From assembly GCA_947503265.1 (NCBI GenBank), contig CANNDC010000020.1:1-64000 (forward strand): DNA of 64,000 nt. Direction: 5' to 3'. Origin of the DNA: an uncultured Alteromonadaceae bacterium. GTDB taxonomy: Bacteria; Pseudomonadota; Gammaproteobacteria; Enterobacterales; Alteromonadaceae. Shown here piece after piece: positions 17,832 to 27,412 of the stretch (the first letter of the stretch is position 1; the number at the start of each line of letters is the position of its first letter). A program made the translations under genes and the position numbers. Below the pieces are notes generated by a model, which saw only the letters and a list, made by a program, of their open reading frames with translations, was not told the DNA's origin and ran no database searches.

Positions 17832-20800
17832 ATATACGGAAGTTGAGCAACCATTTCTTCGACAATTAATGGAGCTTAAATGGCTGAGCATAGATCAAGG
17901 TGAAGGCATACCTCAAGATCCTTCGAAAAGCTTACGGCTCACTTTCCGTCAATCGTTATTACCTGAAGTATTTACTAAGGCAGTTTCAACGATTAATACA
18001 ACCAACGGTGGTAAACCTTGGTTAACTGATAAACAGTTGCAAGACTTACAAGATCAGATATCTCGTCAACCAAACAAAACATTACTTGAAGCGAATGAAG
18101 CAATTCAAAAGCTTTTATTTAAATCACAGGTTGATGTCAATGAAGTGACTGGTGAACAAGATCCGATAGTTAAATTAATTGATTTTGTTAACCCTGAAAA
18201 AAACACCTTTCATGCGATTAATCAGTTTCGTATTGATACCCCTGGTTGTGTAAAACAATTTATTATTCCTGATATCGTGTTGTTCGTTAATGGCATCCCA
18301 TTAATTGTGGTTGAATGCAAAAAAGGTGGACCAACTTGCGCCAATCCAATGTCTGAAGCCTTTGAGCAACTACAGCGCTATATGAATAAGCGCAAAGTGA
18401 CACATGAACATGGTTTAAAAGAAGGTGAACCCAAGTTATTTCACACTTCAATGATGCTTATACGCACTAGCGGTGTCGAAGCTGACTACGGCACCATTAC
18501 ATCAGGTGATGAGCATTTCTACCCGTGGAAAACTCAATGGCCACAAAAAGACGAAGTTGCTGAGGGATGGAATCAACAACAACAGCTTATTAATGGCATG
18601 CTCAATAAAGCAAACTTGATAAACATGCTAAGAACTTGTTCAGTATTTATGGATACTGACGGTGGTCCACGTATTAAAGTAGTTTGCCGTTATCAGCAAT
18701 TTAGGGCTGCTAATAAAATTATTGGACGCCTGCGTGACGGTAAAACAGTTGAAGATAAAAGTGGCGTTGTTTGGCATACCCAAGGCTCAGGTAAGAGCTT
18801 AACTATGGTGTTTGTTGCGCGCATGCTTCGTGCTTCCCGTGATTTAAACGATTATAAAATATTGCTTATTAATGACCGAGTAGATCTTGAAGATCAGTTA
18901 GCAATTACCGCAACGATTATTGGTGGTCGCGTAAATACCATAGAAAGTAATAAAACATTACGCGAGCATCTTTCAACTGATAGCTCTGACATCAATATGG
19001 TAATGGTGCACAAATTTCAGTTAAGAGATGAATCCTTGCCTAATTCTGTAGCAGAGGCTTTAGGTACGTACCAAGCCATACCTACGAAACAATCATTTGG
19101 TGTAGTCAATAACTCTTCACGTATTGTTTTAATGATTGATGAAGCTCATCGTACTCAAGGTTCAGATTTAGGCGATAACATATTTGAAGCCTTCCCCAAC
19201 GCTGCCCGCATTGCCTTCACAGGTACACCGTTAATTACAGAGCGCCACGGCTCTAAGAAAACCCATAAACGCTTTGGCACTTACATTGATGAATATAAGT
19301 TAATGGATGCTGTGAAAGATGGCACAACTTTGCAAATTTTATATGAAGGCCGTACCTCTGATGATGCTTTAAATGATAAGCACGGTTTTGAAACACGTTT
19401 TGAAAACCTTTTCAAAGACCGCACTGATGAAGAGTTATTAGCCATTAAGAAAAAATATGGCGCTACAGGCGATATTCAAGAGGCTGAAAACCGAATCAAT
19501 GCTATTGCTAAGGATATGGTTAAACATTACTTAGAGCATATTTACCCTAACCAGTTTAAAGCACAAGTAGTATGTTTTTCAAAGCTAGCGGCTATTCGAT
19601 ATCAAGAAGCAATTCACTCAGCATTAAAAGCACATGTTGAGAAATTAAAAGCTGAAACTACACCGAACCTTGAACAAATTAAACGTGTTGAATTTTTAAA
19701 AGCCGCTGTTGTTATTTCTGGTGATGGTACTAATGAAGCTGCTTATATAACTAATGCTAGAAAACAAGCACGCGAATGGAATGCAGTAGATAATTTCTGT
19801 AAATCATTTGATATGGAAGACCCTGATAAAGGCAATACAGGGATAGCATTCTTAATAGTATGCGACATGTTACTTACAGGCTTTGATGCGCCAGTCGAGC
19901 AAGTTATGTATATCGACAAAAAGCTTAGTGAACATACATTATTGCAAGCAATCGCACGAACTAACAGAGTAAAAAAAGGTAAAAGCCGAGGTTATGTTGT
20001 TGACTATATAGGTTTAACCGAAAATCTAACCGATGCTTTAACTCTTTATGCTGCGGCAGATGAACAACAAGAGCTGACAGATGGTTTAAAAAGTATTACT
20101 TCTGAAATGCCTGTTTTAGAAGAGCGATACCAACGTATTTTACAACTATTCGCTCAGCATAAAGTGCAAAAAGTACGTGAGTTTATTGAAGGTGAATTAC
20201 CCAATATTGAAGCAGATGCAGCGGTAGTTCATGAAGCTGTTAAGTTACTTAAAGACGAAAAAATACGTGCTGATTTTGATGTGTATTTGAAAAAATTCTT
20301 AATGAGTTTAGATATTATTTTACCCCATCAAGCTGCACATAAATACCGTGTCCCAGCCAAACGTTTAGGTTACATATTGCGTGTAACCAAAGAGCGTTAT
20401 AAGGATACTAGCCTTAATTTAGGTGATGCAGGTGCTAAAGTAAAAGATCTGATCAATGAGCATTTGGTGAACTTAGGCATTAATCCAAAGGTTGATCCTG
20501 TCGAGTTATTCTCCGAAACATTCATTGAAAACCTAAATAAAAATTCTGGTGGCAATGCTGAAGCTAAAGCTAGTGAAATGGAACATGCTATTCGTAAGCA
20601 CTGTACTGTTCATCATGATGAAGACCCTGGCTTCTATAAGAGCCTATCGGAGAAGGTTGAGAAGTTGATAGACCAATATCAAGATCAGTGGGAAAAGCTC
20701 GCTGAAGAGCTAGAGAAGCTGCGTACTGATGCAATGGAAGGTCGTAAGCAAGGCGAAGAAGGTATGAGTAAAGAAGCAACTACCTTTTATGAGCATATTG

Positions 20801-21087
20801 CTAATGAAGCCTTTGAAGATGGAAAGGTACCCTCTGACTCTAAAGCTAAAATGAAAGTGTTGATGGAGGCTATTGTTGATACGTTGCAAACAAGCATTGG
20901 TAGTATCGACTTTTGGAACAACCCCAATAAGCAAAAGAAAACACGTAGTGAAATAAAAACAGCTTTAACGTTAACAGGTATTCAAGAGCTTAAGCAAAAT
21001 AGAGAACGAGTTGCTATTGAGATCATGAAGTTGGCCAAGAACAGACATGATGCTTTGATTAAAAGTACTAATAGAGGTAATGAATAA
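17824..21087 (+). CDS. hsdR: Type I restriction endonuclease subunit HsdR
   Basis: 1087 aa, usual length. Nuclease domain: D150 in PDIVLF and E164-C-K166 in VECKKG (PD-(D/E)XK). Translocase: Walker A TQGSGKS around 319-325, DEAH box at 439-442, FTGTPL as motif III, and ARTNRV as motif VI. The C-terminal region is helical for assembly with HsdM. Start ATG 17824 overlaps the end of hsdS; an upstream in-frame ATG at 17803 lies inside hsdS. It resembles the EcoR124I-type family. All catalytic motifs are intact. Confidence 0.93.
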   Translation: MSEYTEVEQPFLRQLMELKWLSIDQGEGIPQDPSKSLRLTFRQSLLPEVFTKAVSTINTTNGGKPWLTDKQLQDLQDQISRQPNKTLLEANEAIQKLLFKSQVDVNEVTGEQDPIVKLIDFVNPEKNTFHAINQFRIDTPGCVKQFIIPDIVLFVNGIPLIVVECKKGGPTCANPMSEAFEQLQRYMNKRKVTHEHGLKEGEPKLFHTSMMLIRTSGVEADYGTITSGDEHFYPWKTQWPQKDEVAEGWNQQQQLINGMLNKANLINMLRTCSVFMDTDGGPRIKVVCRYQQFRAANKIIGRLRDGKTVEDKSGVVWHTQGSGKSLTMVFVARMLRASRDLNDYKILLINDRVDLEDQLAITATIIGGRVNTIESNKTLREHLSTDSSDINMVMVHKFQLRDESLPNSVAEALGTYQAIPTKQSFGVVNNSSRIVLMIDEAHRTQGSDLGDNIFEAFPNAARIAFTGTPLITERHGSKKTHKRFGTYIDEYKLMDAVKDGTTLQILYEGRTSDDALNDKHGFETRFENLFKDRTDEELLAIKKKYGATGDIQEAENRINAIAKDMVKHYLEHIYPNQFKAQVVCFSKLAAIRYQEAIHSALKAHVEKLKAETTPNLEQIKRVEFLKAAVVISGDGTNEAAYITNARKQAREWNAVDNFCKSFDMEDPDKGNTGIAFLIVCDMLLTGFDAPVEQVMYIDKKLSEHTLLQAIARTNRVKKGKSRGYVVDYIGLTENLTDALTLYAAADEQQELTDGLKSITSEMPVLEERYQRILQLFAQHKVQKVREFIEGELPNIEADAAVVHEAVKLLKDEKIRADFDVYLKKFLMSLDIILPHQAAHKYRVPAKRLGYILRVTKERYKDTSLNLGDAGAKVKDLINEHLVNLGINPKVDPVELFSETFIENLNKNSGGNAEAKASEMEHAIRKHCTVHHDEDPGFYKSLSEKVEKLIDQYQDQWEKLAEELEKLRTDAMEGRKQGEEGMSKEATTFYEHIANEAFEDGKVPSDSKAKMKVLMEAIVDTLQTSIGSIDFWNNPNKQKKTRSEIKTALTLTGIQELKQNRERVAIEIMKLAKNRHDALIKSTNRGNE

Positions 21088-21794
21088 TGAACGCGAGAAG
21101 AGTTCGAGATATTGATTATCAATTGATGCCTGGTGCAGACAGAAAAACTACTGATATTGTTATTGAACGTAATGGCATTGTCGCTGTTCGTCCACCAAAT
21201 AATTACACTCCTGAACAAGTTGATGCCGTTGTTGAAAGCAAGCGCATGTGGATTTACCGGAACTTAGCCGAATGGCGAGATTTAAACGCGACTGCTGTAG
21301 TGCGTGAATGGGTAAACGGTGAGACATTTCTTTATCTAGGTCGTTCTTATCGTTTGTCATTAATATCTGAACAAGCAGAGTCATTAAAGCTCAAAGAAGG
21401 CCGTTTTTGTTTAAATCGAAAATTGATTGATAAAGGTGGAACTGAAGCCGCGCAAAAAGCGTTTGAAGCTTATTACTCAGATAAAGGCCTTCAACGTATT
21501 AGTGATCGGGTTAAATATTATGCGCCTAAAGTAGGCGTCACAGCATCATCAATTAAAGTAAAAGACATGAGTTTTCGTTGGGCGAGCTGTAGTAAGTCAG
21601 GCGCTCTAAATTTCCATTGGAAGTGCATGATGGCACCACCAAAGATCATAGACTACATCATTGTTCACGAGCTATGCCACATGCACCATCGTAATCATTC
21701 AGACGCATTTTGGAATGAAGTTGATAAGGTAATGCCTGATTATCGTGAGCGTAAAGAGTGGTTGAGAAAGAATGGAGCAGGACTAAGCTTGTAG
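21087..21794 (+). CDS. SprT/YgjP-like zinc metallopeptidase (DUF45/M48-related)
   Basis: 235 aa. Zinc site HELCH at 194-198 followed by MHHRNHSDAFW, and FRWASCSKSGALNFHW upstream, the hallmark of YgjP-like proteins. It overlaps hsdR by one base (TAATG), so it is part of the hsd operon. Such metallopeptidases are often appended to type I R-M operons; the proposed role is turnover of the restriction complex or a DNA-protein adduct, which is not proven. Confidence 0.82.
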   Translation: MNARRVRDIDYQLMPGADRKTTDIVIERNGIVAVRPPNNYTPEQVDAVVESKRMWIYRNLAEWRDLNATAVVREWVNGETFLYLGRSYRLSLISEQAESLKLKEGRFCLNRKLIDKGGTEAAQKAFEAYYSDKGLQRISDRVKYYAPKVGVTASSIKVKDMSFRWASCSKSGALNFHWKCMMAPPKIIDYIIVHELCHMHHRNHSDAFWNEVDKVMPDYRERKEWLRKNGAGLSL

Positions 21795-21835
21795 CCTAAG
21801 CCTGTTATGCTGTTAGTTGTACAAAAGGAATTTAA

Positions 21836-23215
21836 ATGAGAGAGATATCACGGAGTCAGTTTAACGCATACTGCTATGCCAGACAGCCTCATGTCAGGGT
21901 TATAAGCAATGAAATAAAGTGGTATGAAGCTGGGAACAAAAAAGTACTTGCCACACTTATATTAGATAAAACAGATCTAGATTATAATTTTGTTATCTTG
22001 GTTAGAGATGCCCGCAAGCTTTTTCGCGCTTGGAATATATCCTGTAATCACCCGACTATAGAAGACGCGGAGCAAAAGCTTGTTCAAGAGATGGCTCTTC
22101 TTGTTAACGACGGCAATGATGTATATGAACAGGGAGATGAAACTACTCCACCTCATGATATTTTGGCATCAGTTGTGTCACAGGATAAACAACACGAATA
22201 CTTCAAAGTACTTGCCAATGAGCAACGAATGGAAGCCGCGCGTAATTTAATCATCGAAGCTGTATATAGTTATGTTGATGTTGATGGTAATTACATTAAA
22301 GAATTTCAAACCCATGGTTTTGACGCTCGACTATGGGAGCTTTTCCTATACATATTTTTGTACGATGCTGGGTTTGAATTTAATCAAGATTACAACGCTC
22401 CAGACTATTTAGTTTCTTATTTTGGTAAGGAAGTTTGCGTAGAAGCTGTTACCGTGAACCCAAGCAGAAATCCAGACAGGCCAGATCCACCACCCCCTCA
22501 GACTGATGAGGAAATGCAGGAATTGTGTAATGACTATATGCCAATAAAATTCGGCAGTAGTTTATATTCGAAACTTCAGAAAAAATATTGGGAAAAGCCA
22601 CATGTTCAGGGTAAACCTCTGGTCATTGCAATTCATGATTATCATATGCCTGGCTCAATGACCTGGTCTAGAAATGCGCTTGTTGAATATTTATATGGAA
22701 CAAGAGCAAGAGTTAGAGAAGAAAATGGACAGAAAACTGTATATGAGGAAGTGATATCAGAACACACATGGCAAGGAAAAACGATACCTTCAAATTTCTT
22801 TAATACAGAAAATGCTGAAAATATTAGCGCCGTCTTATTTACGAACACAGCCACTATTACGAAATTTAACCGTATGGGAAAATTAGCGGGGTTGGGCGGA
22901 GATAATATTAAAATGATGCGCTTTGGTATGAAATTACATCCTGATCCAGGGTCCCTAGTACCTCTTAAATTTACTGTTGATGTAGATGACCCAGATTATG
23001 AAGAAGATTGGTCTGAAAGCTTAATTATGTACCATAACCCTAATGCGCTGCACCCAGTCGATATAGATTGTTTCAATACAATAAATCACTTATGGATAGA
23101 TAGAGAGTCTGGTGAATTAGTCGGTATTCAACGCGATGGGGACATTTTGAGCTCAATGACGCACGTCATAGTTCCAACGAAGGATTTACAGCCAGAAAAT
23201 AGTGAAGCGAGTTAG
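21836..23215 (+). CDS. Unknown protein with PD-(D/E)XK-like core
   Basis: 459 aa, no named family. Residues 165-210 read WELFLYIFLYDAGFEF, then APDYLV, then EVCVEAVTV. This is the layout of a PD-(D/E)XK nuclease core: helix Glu168, Asp190, and Glu203-x-Val205, where the usual Lys is replaced by Val. A Pro-rich linker (PDRPDPPPP) follows at about 215. It lies 41 bp after the metallopeptidase and ends one base before the next gene, so the two downstream genes form a unit. A nuclease role is inference; the missing Lys could mean a divergent or inactive domain. Confidence 0.55.
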   Translation: MREISRSQFNAYCYARQPHVRVISNEIKWYEAGNKKVLATLILDKTDLDYNFVILVRDARKLFRAWNISCNHPTIEDAEQKLVQEMALLVNDGNDVYEQGDETTPPHDILASVVSQDKQHEYFKVLANEQRMEAARNLIIEAVYSYVDVDGNYIKEFQTHGFDARLWELFLYIFLYDAGFEFNQDYNAPDYLVSYFGKEVCVEAVTVNPSRNPDRPDPPPPQTDEEMQELCNDYMPIKFGSSLYSKLQKKYWEKPHVQGKPLVIAIHDYHMPGSMTWSRNALVEYLYGTRARVREENGQKTVYEEVISEHTWQGKTIPSNFFNTENAENISAVLFTNTATITKFNRMGKLAGLGGDNIKMMRFGMKLHPDPGSLVPLKFTVDVDDPDYEEDWSESLIMYHNPNALHPVDIDCFNTINHLWIDRESGELVGIQRDGDILSSMTHVIVPTKDLQPENSEAS

Positions 23216-23216
23216 C

Positions 23217-24212
23217 ATGAAAGTATTTATCGCGAATTTTGGTGAAGAAAACTATGAGTGGCCAACATGTAAAGAAAAGGCCACTGTAGCTACAATGAAT
23301 GACATTGAGGGCCAACGATTATGGGAACAAGGTAAACGCGAAGAATACATTGATTCAGCGATGAAATATGACAAAACCGCTGCCGGATTAAAACCAACTA
23401 AAGCTGTTGCTGCAAGATGGTATAACTTGATGACAATCGTATCTGAAACATCTGGCGATATATGGGTTCACAGAGATGGAGAAAAAGTATATTGGACTAT
23501 GTCTAAAAGCGCCTCCCCTGTCTTTGAACAAAAAAAAGAGCCTATTGGTAAAAATAAAGAGGTTATAGTTTGTCACAAACCCTGTGAGCCTTGGTCTGAT
23601 CGAAATAGAAAAGGTGATCAACTTCTTTGGCGCTCTCTTCACCCCAAGGCTAAGGACTTCCTATCTACAGAAGCGACATTACAACAGCTTGGTGAGGACA
23701 ATTCTCTGTATACCATTGCTTTAATCAATGGGGATGATTTATCACCTTGGCACGATAGAGAATTATGGAGAGAGAAGAACCGAAAAGCAGCTAAGGAATA
23801 TAGTCCTGTTACAAACGCCTCGAACATTCAAAAGATAGCTTGTCGAGTTACTATTGAACAAAGAATGGCTAAAACAGCATTAAACACTACTAAGCAATCA
23901 AATGGTCAATTGGAAGAAAGGAAAGTGAAAAATAAGGAGTTTCGATTTCGAAATGAGATTGAACTTGAAAAACATATTGTTGACTTAATTCAAATGCAGG
24001 AAGGGATTTGCGCCTTAACTGACATGCCTTTAGAAATGGATGAGGCTAACGGTGACAGTAACTTTTTTTGCTCACTTGACCGCATTAATAGTGACGGACA
24101 CTACGAAGCCGGAAATTTACAAGTAGTCTGCCGCTTTGCAAACTTTTGGAAAGGCGACTCCGACAACAAAAAATTTCTGAGCATCATAAAGCAGATTAGA
24201 TCACATAATTAA
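23217..24212 (+). CDS. HNH-like endonuclease with unknown N-terminal domain
   Basis: 331 aa. The C-terminus carries an HNH-type pattern: C265 in GICALTDMPL, D288-R289-I290 in SLDRINSDGHY, G299-N300 in GNLQVVC (C305), and N309-x2-K. The central His/Asp is the D-R-I variant seen in many phage and restriction HNH enzymes. The N-terminal 130 residues (GDIWVHRDGEKVYW) look like a beta-rich recognition domain I cannot name. Start ATG 23217 lies directly after the upstream stop. Position behind a type I R-M operon suggests a restriction or anti-phage role (inference). Confidence 0.6.
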   Translation: MKVFIANFGEENYEWPTCKEKATVATMNDIEGQRLWEQGKREEYIDSAMKYDKTAAGLKPTKAVAARWYNLMTIVSETSGDIWVHRDGEKVYWTMSKSASPVFEQKKEPIGKNKEVIVCHKPCEPWSDRNRKGDQLLWRSLHPKAKDFLSTEATLQQLGEDNSLYTIALINGDDLSPWHDRELWREKNRKAAKEYSPVTNASNIQKIACRVTIEQRMAKTALNTTKQSNGQLEERKVKNKEFRFRNEIELEKHIVDLIQMQEGICALTDMPLEMDEANGDSNFFCSLDRINSDGHYEAGNLQVVCRFANFWKGDSDNKKFLSIIKQIRSHN

Positions 24213-24252
24213 TGAAGCTGATGATATTACCTGTACCAATAATTAAGTTATA

Positions 24253-25005
24253 TTAGGTATCTAAAAGCTGATTTTCCATTTCCGGGGTTAATACCCCTTG
24301 CACATATCTCAAGAAAAATTCGAATTCTTGAGGAGCTTGTATAAAACGGTTCGTGACTTGGTTCATTAGCGACCGAGCTTCTTCACAAAAGGGCAACCAA
24401 AAATTACCAAAGTTGAACTCCATATCATCCCAGGGGATTTCATGTAGCTCTTGCTTTGGGATTATATAGCTTGAGTGCGGGCAAGTCGTATCCTGATATA
24501 CAGTTTGGTTGGCCAGAGCTCTGGTATCTTTTTTAAACCGAGTCATAATGCAGTTATTCATCGATATAGGCGACTTTCGAACGTAAATAATACCATTCGT
24601 TAATTTTAAGTCCGGTTGCCTAATCTTCCGCTGTGCATTGGCTATGTGAATATCGCTGTAACAGTAAAAAGCTTTGGACCAATTACGGTCTAAAAATGAT
24701 TGTTTGAGCGGTTGGTTAGCAACCAAATCATAGGCCAATTTATCATCGGGATCACGTTGTCTCTCAGTTATATCAAATGTTTCCTTGAATAGAGTAGACC
24801 AACCTGTACGGAAACTATCATGACCATTTTGGTAGGATTCAAGTCGGTAATAATATTGATCATCGGTTAATACGTTCCGTTGACTTCGCTGTTTTAGCCT
24901 TATTAAATCTAATATGAGGGCTTTGATATCTCTCTCTAGTTCTTGTACCGGTGCTGAAATGTTAGCTTTTTTATTTTTAGTGAAAGGCCAAATCCAAGTG
25001 AACAT
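24253..25005 (-). CDS. Unknown protein, integrase-distal gene of leftward unit
   Basis: 250 aa, no family recognised. It begins MFTWIWPFTKNKK, which could be a short membrane-associating patch but is too short for a transmembrane segment. A helical section (35-70) with basic residues follows, then a part rich in Trp, Phe and Cys. It ends convergently 40 bp from the HNH gene. It is transcribed in the same direction as, and 58 bp behind, the ParB-like gene, so it probably belongs to the integrase-linked transcript. Confidence 0.5.
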   Translation of the reverse strand: MFTWIWPFTKNKKANISAPVQELERDIKALILDLIRLKQRSQRNVLTDDQYYYRLESYQNGHDSFRTGWSTLFKETFDITERQRDPDDKLAYDLVANQPLKQSFLDRNWSKAFYCYSDIHIANAQRKIRQPDLKLTNGIIYVRKSPISMNNCIMTRFKKDTRALANQTVYQDTTCPHSSYIIPKQELHEIPWDDMEFNFGNFWLPFCEEARSLMNQVTNRFIQAPQEFEFFLRYVQGVLTPEMENQLLDT

Positions 25006-25063
25006 ATCTTTTCATCCATGAAGTATTCTTCTCGCTAATATATCACATAATCACCCTTTAAAA

Positions 25064-25870
25064 TTATTGAGTAGATTGATTTTGTATAGTTGATCGAAAC
25101 CATGTACTTTGCTCAAACAAAAGTTGCAATAGTTTAGGAGAAATACGCACCCAATTTTGTGATTCTAAGGCCCTAGTTTTTTCGGCAAAATCGTCATCCA
25201 TAAGAACTCTTTTAATCATATTAAATATTGGTACAACGTCAGAATGTATCTGTTCAACCGAGCTTTTATTGAATGAATAGTACTTGCCATTAGTTTTAAT
25301 TAACTTATCAGAATCAAAAAATTGCTTGCCCCAGGGGTTAAGACCAAGGCAGATATCAAGGCTTTGATTTGTTCGTGTGCAAAAGGATTTTAGCGTCTCC
25401 AATGCCTCTGCATCCAATTGCACCATGTTTGTTCTTACATATTTTAAGTACTCTATATTTTTGTATGTTAACCAACATATACCAGCCGGTAGGCGGTGGT
25501 TTCCATTACTGCACGTAATTAACCCACCATAACAAATTAACTCTAATCGTGTGTTTGAAGTTGGAAACGGTTTGTCACCAATGTCATTTTCTAAATAATC
25601 GAATACTTCTTCTGGCCAGTCATCTCCATGTAACCTTTTCATTACTACATCTTTCCAACTGTCTCCCTCTAACCAAGTATCACCCTCTCTATCTAGCGCA
25701 ACGATTGATTTTATAGGTACATTTAAGTAATGGTATTTAGACTCTCCCTTTCCGATAAAGTCGCTCAGTGAATAAAGTTTTTCAGGTGAAACTATTTTCC
25801 TGTGAATTAAGCCATCGTTAATGTCTGCTATAGAATCTCGTATCCGGTTTATTACGTTATGGTTTGGCAT
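25064..25870 (-). CDS. ParB-like fold protein (uncharacterised)
   Basis: 268 aa. The segment LITCSNGNHRLPAG (about residues 128-141) resembles the G-x-H-R-x-x-A catalytic/CTP-binding motif of ParB-like proteins, preceded by VPIKSIVALDREGD, the strand that normally opens that domain. No partner ParA or parS repeats are visible, and the C-terminal half is unfamiliar. GGGAA lies 7 nt before the ATG. It starts 18 bp behind the integrase gene. ParB-like single-domain proteins occur as nucleases or NTP-dependent effectors in defence islands; function here is unknown. Confidence 0.5.
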   Translation of the reverse strand: MPNHNVINRIRDSIADINDGLIHRKIVSPEKLYSLSDFIGKGESKYHYLNVPIKSIVALDREGDTWLEGDSWKDVVMKRLHGDDWPEEVFDYLENDIGDKPFPTSNTRLELICYGGLITCSNGNHRLPAGICWLTYKNIEYLKYVRTNMVQLDAEALETLKSFCTRTNQSLDICLGLNPWGKQFFDSDKLIKTNGKYYSFNKSSVEQIHSDVVPIFNMIKRVLMDDDFAEKTRALESQNWVRISPKLLQLLFEQSTWFRSTIQNQSTQ

Positions 25871-25888
25871 ATGAAGTTCCCATTTCTA

Positions 25889-27229
25889 TTAGACATCAAC
25901 TAGTTCAGAAATTTGGTCAGCTAAATCCTGGTGCGCTTTAACTCGCTCTTCAAAAAACGCGTCCCTGTTATAAATACCTTCCACACCTTTTTTAACATGG
26001 TTAATACATTTTTCTGCAACTTCTGAACGAACTTTATTTTTTGACATCAATGTCCTCGTTGTACGCCGTAAGTCGTGAATAACAAAATATTCTATACCTG
26101 CGCCACCTAAAACATCACCTGTACTACTTTTCAATTTACCTGTTTTCTTACCGAATAAATTGGTTAAAGCATGGTTTAAAGTATCATCAGAAATATATTC
26201 TCGACGTATACTCTTTCGACGAGATGGAAATACATATGGAGAGTCATTTGCTCTGATTTTCAATTCGTTGAACCATACCCTTGCTTGTTGAGGTATTGGA
26301 ATATCAATAGCTACACCGTTTTTAGCACGCTCCTCTGTAAGCTGCCATATTGTATTATCTGCGTTAAACTCATCCCACCTTAGTGCTATTAGCTCTCCTT
26401 TTCTTACACCCAAAACAACCAACAACGCGACGGCTAAATAATTCTCACGAATAAAATGTGCATGGTGCTCTCTCATAATTTGGAAAATAGTTTTCAATTC
26501 ATCCATTGAGAGTGCTCTGTCCCTTGATTTTTCGCTGCCTCCCGCATGCTTAGTTTTAAATGCCATTGCAGGGTTATGATGAATTAACCCAAGGGTAACT
26601 CCGTGATCAAAAAGTTGCTTAAGATAGGTGAGCGTATCATTGACTATTGTTGGTCTCGCCGTTTTCTTACGTTCTTTCACGAACTTTAAAACACTTCTGA
26701 TATCTAACCCGGTAACATCATTGAGAGAGATTCCGCCTATTTTAGGCTTTATCTCCTGTTGATATATTCGAACGGGTATATTGGGATGTTCTAACCGACT
26801 AGTTATGTCATCTAACCAATCCAACGCAAGATCATCAACAGTATTATATTTACTTTGCTTTGTTCGTTTTTTCTCTGCTAAAGGATCTTTTCCTTGATTT
26901 ACTAGTGCCCTGGCTGTTGCTAATTTTTCTCTTGCATCAGCAAGAGGTAATTTATCTGGCCTTTTACCGTAAGTACCTAATGTCGTTCGTTTGGGTTTAT
27001 TGTGAATTTTATATTGATAGATCCAAAACCCTTTATTTGGCTTGGTAATTCTTAAATACAAATTTGGCTCTATTCGGGTAAGACTGACGTGTCCAATAGA
27101 TATGAGTTGTTGAATAATCGCGTTACTAAAGGCTTTTTTGTTCTCTTCCCTTTCTTCTAAGACCTTGTAGTAACTCTTTTGGCTGCTGGATATATTTAAC
27201 TGTTCTGATTTGAGTACTTTTTTAGTCAT
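25889..27229 (-). CDS. int: Tyrosine recombinase / P4-type integrase
   Basis: 446 aa. N-terminal arm-binding domain (about 55-125, with YQYKIHNKPKRTTLGTYG and ADAREKLATARALVNQGKDP, typical of DUF4102-type integrases), SAM-like core-binding domain, and C-terminal catalytic domain with R276 (GVRKGEL), H385-x2-R388 (HDLRR), H411 and nucleophile Y420. All catalytic residues are intact. It lies 183 bp from the yicC end and reads away from the att site. It should catalyse integration at, and with a directionality factor such as AlpA excision from, the 17-bp site in yicC. Confidence 0.93.
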   Translation of the reverse strand: MTKKVLKSEQLNISSSQKSYYKVLEEREENKKAFSNAIIQQLISIGHVSLTRIEPNLYLRITKPNKGFWIYQYKIHNKPKRTTLGTYGKRPDKLPLADAREKLATARALVNQGKDPLAEKKRTKQSKYNTVDDLALDWLDDITSRLEHPNIPVRIYQQEIKPKIGGISLNDVTGLDIRSVLKFVKERKKTARPTIVNDTLTYLKQLFDHGVTLGLIHHNPAMAFKTKHAGGSEKSRDRALSMDELKTIFQIMREHHAHFIRENYLAVALLVVLGVRKGELIALRWDEFNADNTIWQLTEERAKNGVAIDIPIPQQARVWFNELKIRANDSPYVFPSRRKSIRREYISDDTLNHALTNLFGKKTGKLKSSTGDVLGGAGIEYFVIHDLRRTTRTLMSKNKVRSEVAEKCINHVKKGVEGIYNRDAFFEERVKAHQDLADQISELVDV

Positions 27230-27240
27230 GAGAATAAAAA

Positions 27241-27308
27241 TAGGTATGACACGAATAAGGTTAAGCTACATGGCAACAGATTCCATGTCAAACCCTGTGT
27301 CATACCTA
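27241..27308. promoter_or_regulatory. Nested inverted repeats upstream of int
   Basis: A perfect 12-bp inverted repeat (TAGGTATGACAC at 27241-27252 and GTGTCATACCTA at 27297-27308) encloses a 6-bp one (ACATGG at 27268-27273, CCATGT at 27283-27288). It sits between the int start and the att site. Likely roles are the int promoter operator, integrase arm sites or directionality-factor binding. Confidence 0.6.
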
Positions 27309-27412
27309 AAAGTTAATTAAACTAAATTAATCTAGATTAAATTATATTTAAAAAATAAGCTAATCCATTGTTTTTAAATACTTACTTAATGCAGCCCAAT
27401 TTAACTTAATGT

